Below, piece after piece: positions 56,905-64,000 of a DNA stretch of 64,000 nt. The translations under genes were made by a program, and so were the position numbers. The stretch is taken from positions 62,001 to 126,000 of the forward strand of contig JALQCR010000013.1 in NCBI GenBank assembly GCA_023336205.1, read 5' to 3'. The notes beneath the pieces were generated by a model that was not told the origin of the DNA, made no database searches, and saw only the letters and a list, made by a program, of their open reading frames with translations. Every line of letters starts with the position of its first letter. Positions within the stretch are counted from its first letter, which is position 1. This DNA comes from Pseudanabaena sp. Salubria-1 (GTDB taxonomy: Bacteria; Cyanobacteriota; Cyanobacteriia; Pseudanabaenales; Pseudanabaenaceae).

Positions 56905-57486
56905 ATGGTTGCCAAACGAGACTTATCTCCACGTTTTTCTCCACAAGTACAAAAACAGACCCCGCGATCGCAGAGTCAGTACGGGAGAAATCATGTCGTG
57001 AGTATGCATTCACGCAGCAGCCATTCTACCTCTGGCGCAAGCCTCGCACCCTCTAATATCGCTGGCAACTACAGTGAAGCTGTTGCTCAGAATGTCCATC
57101 GCAAAAAAGAACAGTATTATCGAGCAAAAGCAACTGAGTCAATTATAGTAATTGCCGTTAATGTTGCTCTTTCTATTGCTGCGATCGCGGCGATCACCAA
57201 ATTACTCCCATATCAATCTTCACAAAAAGATCGTCTCGATGAGCTTACAACAGAGGTAAACTCGACCGAGCAACGGGTAAATGGGTTGCGCGAAAAATTA
57301 CCACAAGCTTTAAACTCTGGGAAGTCTCAGGAACTATCTTTGAGAAATCAGGGCTGGATCAAAAATAATCAAGTGACGATTAAGCTCCTTGATCCGTCTG
57401 AAGTTGTCTCACCAAATACTGATAGCGATGGCGTAATGCCGACCACAACCACCGCCCAAAAGTATAACAATCGCCAAAATCCATAA
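56905..57486 (+). CDS. Conserved single-helix membrane protein with coiled coil
   Basis: Start set at ATG 56905 (MVAKRDLSPRFSPQVQKQTP) with AGAGG nearby; a TTG at 56899 is an alternative. A basic, disordered N-terminus (about 1-75), one membrane helix (SIIVIAVNVALSIAAIAAIT, about 80-100), a heptad-rich coiled coil (RLDELTTEVNSTEQRVNGLR) and a polar tail. Function unknown. It follows psaM closely and may be co-transcribed. Its stop codon TAA lies in the left arm of a palindrome shared with the convergent GT2 gene. Confidence 0.8.
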   Translation: MVAKRDLSPRFSPQVQKQTPRSQSQYGRNHVVSMHSRSSHSTSGASLAPSNIAGNYSEAVAQNVHRKKEQYYRAKATESIIVIAVNVALSIAAIAAITKLLPYQSSQKDRLDELTTEVNSTEQRVNGLREKLPQALNSGKSQELSLRNQGWIKNNQVTIKLLDPSEVVSPNTDSDGVMPTTTTAQKYNNRQNP

Positions 57487-57523
57487 ATAGAAATCGGCGC
57501 TAAGCGCCGATTTCTATTTATGG
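57481..57523. terminator. Bidirectional terminator palindrome shared by two convergent genes
   Basis: Arms 57481-57500 and 57504-57523 (CCATAAATAGAAATCGGCGC and complement), loop TAA. From the left the plus gene ends CCA TAA; from the right the minus gene ends CAT AAA TAG, the same bases in another frame. Confidence 0.93.
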
Positions 57524-57804
57524 CGTTCTAACTCAATCAGACGGATTGCTAATAAAATTTCAGCTAACATTCTTTGCCAAGCATAATACCAACCTGCCCA
57601 ACCATCCAAAATCCCACCTTTAAGAATCAGGCAGTAAAGCAAAATCACAATTGGCGCAATCACCTTTTGTTTGCGAAGGCGATCGCCAAAGCTTAATTCA
57701 CTTTTTGGTGTAGCCAGTAATTTCTGGGTAGTCCTAAAAAGGAAAGGACGCACACGGAGGTAAAGAATCGTTGTAATGATGAATAAAATTCCAAATGGCT
57801 CCAA
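57514..57804 (-). pseudogene. C-terminal part of IS1-interrupted GT2 glycosyltransferase
   Basis: Host sequence starts about residue 27 (KLLATPKSELSFGDRLRKQK, right after the IS end at 57727). It has one hydrophobic segment (VIAPIVILLYCLILKGGILD) followed by GWAGWYYAWQRMLAEILLAI, typical of the C-terminus of WaaE-like GT2 glycosyltransferases. It joins 58502-59113 in frame (IEAQKL-LATPKSEL) on removal of IS1 and one AATTTCTG. Its stop lies in a palindrome shared with the opposing gene. Confidence 0.86.
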
Positions 57805-58544
57805 TGTGATTTTCCAATTTCTTAGAAAAAGATAAGGTCTTTCTAACTAGTCTTGATACTCGTTGACGTAACGTACAGTTGAATCTCTCAATATAGTTGG
57901 TCTTTCCCGTTTCTTTCCCGACAGCCCTATGACGTTTGCTGGGCAGGACAACTGGATAAGACGAATAGAAGTCAGTATAAATAACCGCACATTGGCGATA
58001 GACGCTAGGCAACGATTCCCATAACTTCTGAGCTGATTCACCAGTGCGATCGCCTATATAACAACCGACAATTTCACGAGTCTCGGCATCAATGGCAAGC
58101 CATACCCACTGTTTATTGCCTTTGTCGTCCACAAAAGACCACAATTCATCCATCTGTATGGTCAAACGGCGTTTTGGTTTTGGTTCTACCTCCACCTGCT
58201 GAGGAACGTTTTCATATTTATGATTGACGTAACTTTGCAACCATCTCTCTGAGACCTTGAGGACTCTGGCAATTCCAGCTAGTGGGATTTTTTCTAGTAG
58301 TAGTTTCTCAAGAAGGTCATAAGTGTCTTGGGTACGCTCTGAAACTCTCTGCCACTGTGGATTTTCTACAAATTGACGACCACAGTCCCGACATTTATAA
58401 TTTTGTTTTCCATGTCGTGTACTGCCGTTTTTTACAACGGATACGGACTGGCAGGATGGACAGGATGGCCTTGCTTCTGACATTACTTTACTTTGTATCA
58501 ACTATCTGGATATTTTCCTACATCCTTTCCTTTTTAGGACTACC
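57727..58544 (-). mobile_element. IS1-family element, copy 2 (818 bp)
   Basis: Same ends as copy 1. The target duplication is AATTTCTG at 57719-57726 and 58545-58552. Only one base difference from copy 1 was noticed, so the copies spread very recently. Confidence 0.93.
57734..58501 (-). CDS. IS1-family transposase, copy 2
   Basis: 255 residues, protein identical to the copy at 9019-9786, with the zinc ribbon (CPSCQ, CRDCGRQF) and DDE motifs (MDELWSFV, YTDFYSSYPVVL, NYIERFN). The single base difference (GTC for GTG in the KVSERW codons) is silent. Both copies lie in the same direction as the gene they interrupt. Confidence 0.93.
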   Translation of the reverse strand: MIQSKVMSEARPSCPSCQSVSVVKNGSTRHGKQNYKCRDCGRQFVENPQWQRVSERTQDTYDLLEKLLLEKIPLAGIARVLKVSERWLQSYVNHKYENVPQQVEVEPKPKRRLTIQMDELWSFVDDKGNKQWVWLAIDAETREIVGCYIGDRTGESAQKLWESLPSVYRQCAVIYTDFYSSYPVVLPSKRHRAVGKETGKTNYIERFNCTLRQRVSRLVRKTLSFSKKLENHIGAIWNFIHHYNDSLPPCASFPF

Positions 58545-59113
58545 AATTTCTGAGCTTCAATTAATAAGTAACGATCTTGTGCCCAAAGCCAACGACTTAA
58601 TGATTTGCGATCGTCATGATTAATATAAGATTGAAGATTGCCAGACTTCCCATTCACTTGGAGCAGTTGTGTATGTCCATCATTGATGTAAATAGATTTG
58701 TTTTTTCTAAATAGAACTTGACGAGGTGGCAACAAAGCAGCTCTCAGTGGTTTCCCAAATATACAATATCGAAATCGGGCAAAATATCCATCCAGTAATT
58801 CAGATTTTCCATCTTCCATTTTTGACTGAATTTCTTTAATTAATTCTTCCGACAATATATAATCAGCGTCAAGCGCAAGTACCCATTCAGAACTGATATA
58901 TTTCAATCCATAGTTCCATTGCTCTGTATGCGTATCAAAGTCTCGTTGCCAGACTTCTACTTGTGGATGACTAGTCAAAATCTCCAGAGTCTCATCATCG
59001 CTAAAACTATCAATTACAACAATTTTTTTTGCCCAAGTTAATCGCTCTAATGTACGTCCAATATTTGGAGATTCATTATAAGTGAGAATTAATGGAGTAA
59101 TTTGTTCTAGCAT
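58502..59113 (-). pseudogene. N-terminal part of IS1-interrupted GT2 glycosyltransferase
   Basis: Start set at ATG 59113 (MLEQITPLILTYNESPNIGR); an upstream in-frame ATG falls in a palindrome and is rejected. GT2 features: LILTYNESPNIGRTLERLTW, VVIDSFSDDETLEIL, the DXD-type WVLALDADYILSEELI and FGKPLRAALLPPRQVLFRKN. Resembles WaaE/lipopolysaccharide-core-type glycosyltransferases that act on surface glycans at the membrane. Host coding ends at EAQKL near 58545; the trailing VVLKRKGCRKISR is IS1. Confidence 0.88.
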
Positions 59114-59129
59114 CTTTAAGGCACTACGA

Positions 59130-59178
59130 TTTAATAGTTTTTGTGGCGCGGCAAAACCGCGCCACAAAAACTATTAAA
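59130..59178. terminator. Perfect palindrome, 22-bp arms, loop CAAAA
   Basis: Arms 59130-59151 and 59157-59178 with core GGCGCGG/CCGCGCC, between the Uma2 gene end (59181) and the GT2 start. Confidence 0.85.
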
Positions 59179-59180
59179 AT

Positions 59181-59744
59181 CTAATTTTCCATTTTTAACC
59201 AGCTAAATAGAGCTTCAACTGTTAGTTCCAAAGAAATGATTTCTAAACTGGGTAAGCGATCGCTATTTGTCATTAATACAGGTTGTTGATTTGGCTGAAA
59301 TGTCAAAATACTGCGATCGCCAGGATCGATAAACCAGCCTAATTTACTGCCATTTTGAAGACTGTGTAAAATCTTGCCGATAACTTGGCTTGCATTTTGA
59401 TCAGGTGAGAGAACCTCAATAATCCAGTCTGGCGCAATATTAAAGTTGTCAGGAATTTCTCCATCTGCCAAAAATGGAATATTTTGCCACTCAAACACTG
59501 CAATATCTGGAACAATTGAACGACCATCAAAAGTACATCTTAGCTCTGGGAAAGCATAGGCAATTTTTTTGGCTTTTGTTAGTTGATTAACAACATTGCA
59601 GATTTCGTATTGTAAAAAACTATGTTTACCTTTTGGCATAATTTTTTGAGTAATTCTATTGTTGATATATTCGCTAGCAGGTTCAGTCTCTGGCAATTGC
59701 AGAAACGCATCTAAGGTTAGAGTTTTAACAGGTGTTGCGATCAT
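59181..59744 (-). CDS. Uma2-family (DUF820) nuclease-fold protein
   Basis: 187 residues, MIATPVKTLTLDAFLQLPET. Uma2 pattern: ASEYINNRITQKIMPKGKHS, FPELRCTFDGRSIVPDIAVF, PDWIIEVLSPDQNASQVIGK and LGWFIDPGDRSILTFQPNQ. The PD-(D/E)XK-like acidic residues (Asp in VPDIAVF, Glu in WIIEVLSP) are present. Dozens of copies are common in cyanobacteria, role unclear; no partner gene is evident. Between a GT4 gene upstream and a palindrome downstream. Confidence 0.9.
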   Translation of the reverse strand: MIATPVKTLTLDAFLQLPETEPASEYINNRITQKIMPKGKHSFLQYEICNVVNQLTKAKKIAYAFPELRCTFDGRSIVPDIAVFEWQNIPFLADGEIPDNFNIAPDWIIEVLSPDQNASQVIGKILHSLQNGSKLGWFIDPGDRSILTFQPNQQPVLMTNSDRLPSLEIISLELTVEALFSWLKMEN

Positions 59745-59769
59745 AATATTTAGTTGTTTTAGAATATTT

Positions 59770-60969
59770 TTAGGCTAAAGCAATAAACTCATTGACGATT
59801 GCTTGATAAATTGTAACAAGTTGAGCACTGATAGATTGCCAACTATAGTTTTCAGCAATAATTTGTTGAGTTTTTAGTCTACTGAATAGATCGTTGTCAA
59901 AATTTTGAAAGAAATTTTCTAATGCTGTCACGATCGCATTAATCTCTAATTTAGTGACATAGCCGATCGCTTGTTCTTTTACCATAGGTGCGATCGCAAC
60001 TCCATCAGTAATTAGCACTGGCATACCAGCTGCGAGAGCCTCAATCGCAGCGATACCAAAGTTCTCGGAATGAGAAGTGAGCGTAAAAAGATCCGAGCCT
60101 TGGAGATAGAGATTTTTGATTTCGCCTTCTACAAAGCCCACTAGATGAGCGCGATCGCTAAAGCTATGAGTTACTAATAAATCTTGAATCTGTTGTACAT
60201 AATCAGGTTCACCACTACCTGCGATTACTAAAGCAAAATTATATTCTTTTAATTTACCCAGAGACTCGATTAGATATTCCAATCCTTTTTTGGGATGGAT
60301 ACGGGACATAAAAAGAAGAATAGGGCAGAGATCAGGAATTTGTAGAAGTTCGTGTAGTTGAGATTGAGCATCGGGAATTAGAGTCGGGATCTGCACTCCC
60401 AAAGGCAAAATAAAACTAGAAATATTTAACTTTAATAGATTGAATTCTTCTTGTTCTTGCTGCGTTGTGAAATGGAGCGATTGACTATGCAATAAATTGG
60501 AACGTTCAATCACATTCAGATATATCTGCTTGCGGAGCTTACTTTGCTGCAACGACCATTTGCATAGCAGTCCATGGGGCGTATTTATATAGGGAACTTT
60601 CTGAATACGGGCGATCGCCATCGCTACCGTTGAAGCATAGGAAAAGATTGCATGTACATGGACTAGATCGTATTCATTGATATGTTGCCATAGCCAAGTT
60701 GTCAGCGATCGAGAAAAGGCAAACTCACGTATAGCATTGATATTTGGTGAAAATCTGGGAAAGAAACGAATCGGTATATTTCTATATTCTGCAAGCTGAT
60801 CAGTCAACTTGTATAGAGGCACATCTAGCAAGTCTTTGCCATTATCGTTAGTGGTGGCAATTTCTGCATCGATACCTTGCGATCGCAAAGCACCTACTAT
60901 TTCAATCACAGCTTGGCTTGTCCCTCCGCGCACTGAAGCTACCGAAGGAATAATATGAAGGACATTCAA
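59770..60969 (-). CDS. GT4 glycosyltransferase
   Basis: 399 residues. The start is TTG at 60969, overlapping the TGA of the cupredoxin gene (TTGA), because MNVLHIIPSVASVRGGTSQA begins there and no ATG is in frame. GT4 features: VRGGTSQAVIEIVGALRSQG, LVHVHAIFSYAS, YINTPHGLLCKWSLQQSKLR, LLFMSRIHPKKGLEYLIESL and the EX7E block SHSENFGIAAIEALAAGMPV. HxPxxxL(C)KWSLxxSxxRK occurs in exopolysaccharide GT4 enzymes. Intact, unlike the two GT4 genes at 10.6-14.4 kb. Coupled to the interrupted cupredoxin gene. Confidence 0.9.
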   Translation of the reverse strand: MNVLHIIPSVASVRGGTSQAVIEIVGALRSQGIDAEIATTNDNGKDLLDVPLYKLTDQLAEYRNIPIRFFPRFSPNINAIREFAFSRSLTTWLWQHINEYDLVHVHAIFSYASTVAMAIARIQKVPYINTPHGLLCKWSLQQSKLRKQIYLNVIERSNLLHSQSLHFTTQQEQEEFNLLKLNISSFILPLGVQIPTLIPDAQSQLHELLQIPDLCPILLFMSRIHPKKGLEYLIESLGKLKEYNFALVIAGSGEPDYVQQIQDLLVTHSFSDRAHLVGFVEGEIKNLYLQGSDLFTLTSHSENFGIAAIEALAAGMPVLITDGVAIAPMVKEQAIGYVTKLEINAIVTALENFFQNFDNDLFSRLKTQQIIAENYSWQSISAQLVTIYQAIVNEFIALA

Positions 60970-61226
60970 TCTACTACACTAGGTTGAATTGTGATAAGAC
61001 CTCGCATTCCTGCTTCTGTATGACCAGCGATCGCGCAATGTAATTCGTAAGTACCAGACTTAATCGGGATAAAAGTCCATGCAGCATTTGTATTCGGACG
61101 TAATTCTAATTCGCGAATATTGCCTTTAACTTCCACATTGCCTGCCACCACATTTTGTGTCCAGACCGCATCAGCAAAATCTTTACTAGTAAAATAATGC
61201 TTCATCCCACTGGTGTTACTTAGCAA
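60966..61226 (-). pseudogene. C-terminal part of IS30-interrupted cupredoxin
   Basis: Host sequence continues upstream of the listed Met to 61229 (LLLSNTSGMKHYF). Copper ligands are all here: His in GMKHYFTSKDF, and Cys, His and Met in the C-terminal loop HCAIAGHTEAGM. It is the blue-copper half of a plastocyanin/azurin-like domain, with a small beta-barrel core (AWTFIPIKSGTYELHCAI). It joins the N-terminal half (62302-62547) as GKRYK-LLLSNTSG in frame when IS30 copy 3 and one ACT are removed. As interrupted it lacks a signal peptide. Confidence 0.88.
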
Positions 61227-61231
61227 TAACT

Positions 61232-62318
61232 CGCCAATTCAAGGATGAAATGCAACGGGTTCTGATGAAGCAAAGAATACTTCGTAAGGAGTACGATAGT
61301 CAAGTGATTTTCTGGGTCTGTGATTGATCAAATTCACTGCCTTCTGAAAGTCCTCTTCTTTCACGATTTTAAAGTTTGTACTTTTGGGATAGAACTCTCT
61401 AATTAATCCATTGGTGTGTTCATTCAATCCACGTTCCCATGAATGATATGGATTCGCAAAGAAGGTCTCTAGTTTCAATCTTTCAGATAGCTTCTCATGC
61501 CCACAGAATTCTCTTCCATTATCAAAGGTCATTGTCTTTCGAGATGTTGATTCTATAGGCTCAAATAGATTGAATGTCACTCTGTTTATCTCATCCATCG
61601 TCTTGTTCTTAGCTAGTCCAGCAAGTAAATACTTCGATGCTTTATCAACATGCGTAACTACGATACCTGTGTGGTTGCACCCGATTACCGTATCACTTTC
61701 CCAATGTCCAATCTCTGTTTTTAAATCTGCAATCTTCGGTCGATTCTCTATCCCTACCCTATTGGGAATGCCACCTCGCTTCTGATGGCGACCTTTGCGC
61801 CTTCGTTGCTTTTGCTTCTGCCTCAGATATTGTTGATATATTCCCATCTCTTGATGGTTTGCATAGATCATCAGATAAATCGTCTCATAGCTGATTTTAC
61901 CTAGCCCCTCCCTTTCCATTCTCCCTGCTAGTTGCTCTGGGCTGTGGTGTTGCTCTAACCGTTGTTTGACTTCGGCGATCGTCTCAGCACTGATGCTCTG
62001 AAATCTTACCTTTGCTTGTTTCCGTCTTGCTTTCATCAGGGCAACCGCAGTATCTGGCAAATAGCCAATCTGTCGCTCGTCTGTATTGCGCGATAACTCT
62101 CTTGAAATCGTACTTTTGTTTCGCTTCAAGCGACGACCTATCTCTGATACAGATAATTGCTCAATTACTCTTAGTTTATACAGTTCACTTCTTTCTGTGG
62201 TGGTAAGATGGACAAAGCTCATGAGGGTATCCTAATTATTGTGATTAATATCAGAATATCCTTATGAGTCCCTTTACGCAAAGATCTCTAGGTGTTGCAT
62301 TTCATCCTTGAATTGGCG
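61232..62318 (-). mobile_element. IS30-family element, copy 3 (1087 bp)
   Basis: Ends CGCCAATTCAAGGATGAAAT; duplication ACT at 61229-61231 and 62319-62321. Intact transposase gene; same length as copy 1. Confidence 0.93.
61239..62222 (-). CDS. IS30-family transposase, copy 3
   Basis: 327 residues with sequence equal to copy 1 (MSFVHLTTTERSELYKLRVI ... SSEPVAFHP), including GHWESDTVIG, MTFDNGREFCGHE and SWERGLNEHTNG. Intact, so a source of transposase for all three copies. Direction is the same as that of the cupredoxin it splits. Confidence 0.95.
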   Translation of the reverse strand: MSFVHLTTTERSELYKLRVIEQLSVSEIGRRLKRNKSTISRELSRNTDERQIGYLPDTAVALMKARRKQAKVRFQSISAETIAEVKQRLEQHHSPEQLAGRMEREGLGKISYETIYLMIYANHQEMGIYQQYLRQKQKQRRRKGRHQKRGGIPNRVGIENRPKIADLKTEIGHWESDTVIGCNHTGIVVTHVDKASKYLLAGLAKNKTMDEINRVTFNLFEPIESTSRKTMTFDNGREFCGHEKLSERLKLETFFANPYHSWERGLNEHTNGLIREFYPKSTNFKIVKEEDFQKAVNLINHRPRKSLDYRTPYEVFFASSEPVAFHP

Positions 62319-62547
62319 ACTTATAACGTTTACCAGATTCAAAGGTGAAGCGATCGGGGAAGAATTTTAGCTCGTTGGCATTGTTACTCAGACTAACTTT
62401 AACTTCGATCGCAGTTTGTTTTGTGAAATCTACTGCTGCTAATTTGACTGGTGCGGCGATCGCCAAATTGGGACTAACCACCAAAAAGCAAATTGCAAAT
62501 ATCCAAATACTCAAAACTTGGCTAAAAATTTTGAAGGTGTGACGCAT
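62302..62547 (-). pseudogene. N-terminal part of IS30-interrupted cupredoxin
   Basis: Start set at ATG 62547 (MRHTFKIFSQVLSIWIFAIC), with GAGAGG seven bases upstream; the longer frame to 62622 begins in a palindrome and is rejected. A signal peptide (cleavage near AIAAP) exports it to the periplasm or lumen. The mature part FTKQTAIEVKVSLSNNANEL..KFFPDRFTFESGKRYK is the first strands of a cupredoxin barrel. Host coding ends at the ACT near 62321; SPIQG is IS30. No copper ligand lies in this half. Confidence 0.87.
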
Positions 62548-62594
62548 ATATACCTCTCTCAAAAAACTAACAGAAGGATGCTGCAAGAACCAAT

Positions 62595-62627
62595 TTTTTG
62601 TGGCGCGGCGAAGCCGCGCCACAAAAA
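62595..62627. terminator. Palindrome, 15-bp arms, loop GAA
   Basis: TTTTTGTGGCGCGGC-GAA-GCCGCGCCACAAAAA. It directly follows the fabG stop at 62628 (minus strand). The core GTGGCGCGG is shared with 59130-59178. Confidence 0.88.
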
Positions 62628-63435
<808 letters not shown>

Positions 63436-63465
63436 CACAGTTTAACGATTTGAGTGTCACTTAAC

Positions 63466-63506
63466 ACATAAAAACAGGCTGTGCCAAGCACAGCCTGTTT
63501 TTATGT
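63466..63506. terminator. Perfect palindrome, 19-bp arms, containing the TPR gene's stop
   Basis: Arms 63466-63484 and 63488-63506, loop CAA. On the minus strand the right arm includes ACA TAA, the last codon and stop of the TPR gene. Confidence 0.88.
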
Positions 63507-64000
63507 AATTCCTTGCAAGGCTTGGATTGCCTGCTGAGTGCGCTTAATCCATTCGGCATCACGATTTTCTTCGTATAACTTCAGGGCTTCTTGATAAGAG
63601 CGAATCGCATTGCTGACTTCACCCTTCATCGTATACAAAGCTCCTAGTCCAAAATGAGCCTTAGCAAAAGTTGGATTTAAAGATAGTGCTTTGAAATAAG
63701 CTGATTGAGCTTCGCCGAGTCGTCCGCGATCGGCGTAGGCAAGCCCCAAACTGGTATAGTCCACCCATAAATCTTCTTTACCGATCGCAATAGTTTTTTG
63801 GAAAGCATCGATCGCCTCATCACTATTACCCTGAGCACGTAATAAATTGCCGAGATTGCTATAGGCAACGGCATTCTTGGTGTCAATCGCAACCGCCTGA
63901 CGAAACGCAGTAATTGCCTCAGAGTTACGGTTTTGATCTGACAAAACCCGCCCAAGATTGTTGTAAGCCGCCGCATATCTAGGATTAATCGCGATCGATT
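63501..64000 (-). CDS. TPR-repeat protein, 5' part outside window
   Basis: The frame is open to the right edge: NPRYAAAYNNLGRVLSDQNR then NSEAITAFRQAVAIDTKNAV, AYSNLGNLLRAQGNSDEAID, SLGLAYADRGRLGEAQSAYF and HFGLGALYTMKGEVSNAIRS, that is, at least four and a half consecutive tetratricopeptide repeats of the A-Y-x-N-L-G type. A TTG at 63944 could be read as a start, but the repeat clearly continues upstream. Protein-interaction scaffold of unknown partner. Ends ALQGIT with the stop inside a palindrome arm. Confidence 0.87.
   Translation of the reverse strand, partial: SIAINPRYAAAYNNLGRVLSDQNRNSEAITAFRQAVAIDTKNAVAYSNLGNLLRAQGNSDEAIDAFQKTIAIGKEDLWVDYTSLGLAYADRGRLGEAQSAYFKALSLNPTFAKAHFGLGALYTMKGEVSNAIRSYQEALKLYEENRDAEWIKRTQQAIQALQGIT

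Noticed and set aside
58502..59167. Longer start MWRGFAAPQKLLNRSALK for the GT2 gene
   Set aside because: The extension lies within the 59130-59178 palindrome and lacks GT2 similarity; MLEQITPLILTYNE is the usual start.
62302..62622. Longer start of the cupredoxin gene (MARLRRATKNWFLQHPS)
   Set aside because: It begins in the fabG terminator palindrome and would bury the signal peptide; ATG 62547 has a ribosome site.

Overview
The window is cyanobacterial. It carries the photosystem I subunit gene psaM, a gas-vesicle gene (gvpK), a system II cytochrome c assembly gene (ccsA), Rcp1/Cph1-style two-component proteins, an AdoCbl-dependent ribonucleotide reductase (nrdJ), queG, larC and very frequent GCGATCGC (HIP1) octamers. 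The low GC, gas-vesicle gene and gene set suggest a Pseudanabaena-like filamentous cyanobacterium; that genus-level placement is inference.

Layout. 1-1460: 5' part of nrdJ, entering an intein at the active-site NPC motif. 1.7-6.8 kb: one large hybrid kinase/adenylate cyclase gene cut by an IS5-family element. 7.3-14.4 kb: a sugar cluster on the minus strand (two GT4 glycosyltransferases and an amylo-alpha-1,6-glucosidase-type gene, preceded by a remnant of an HAD-phosphatase-like gene), every member broken by an IS1, an IS4/IS701-type element, a frameshift or truncation. 14.8-20.9 kb: a membrane protein, a TPR protein, a J-domain/TPR gene cut by IS30, a strange poly-C/poly-G tract, and queG. 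21-29 kb: pentapeptide repeat protein, larC split by a poly-A/hairpin site, gvpK, an ABC ATPase, a hybrid kinase and tldD. 29.6-51.4 kb: a signalling island, all on the minus strand, with seven histidine kinases, one Rcp1-type receiver, one REC-GGDEF-EAL protein, one RsbQ-like hydrolase and two receiver-domain remnants, invaded once by an IS630 element. 51.6-64 kb: tRNA-Asp, a secreted protein, ccsA, transglutaminase-like and esterase genes, psaM, a GT2 gene cut by a second IS1 copy, Uma2, GT4, a cupredoxin cut by IS30, fabG and a TPR gene running off the edge.

Eight complete insertion sequences are present: IS5-type x1, IS1 x2, IS4/IS701-type x1, IS30 x3, IS630 x1. For each I can see terminal inverted repeats and a target duplication (ATT; 8 bp twice; TTAA; 3 bp three times; TA). 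Six lie inside genes, and removing the element plus one target copy restores each reading frame exactly, so the insertions look recent.

The most unusual structure is a set of about 27 near-perfect palindromes at gene ends, nearly all centred on GC-N3-GC. Their long arms are unique to each locus and often contain the last codons and stop of the adjacent gene, so the other arm is an inverted copy of a gene 3' end. One such palindrome sits inside larC directly after an A9 run, where a -1 shift would join the two halves of the protein. Three families of about 100-bp MITE-like repeats are also present, one sharing its ends with the resident IS630 element.
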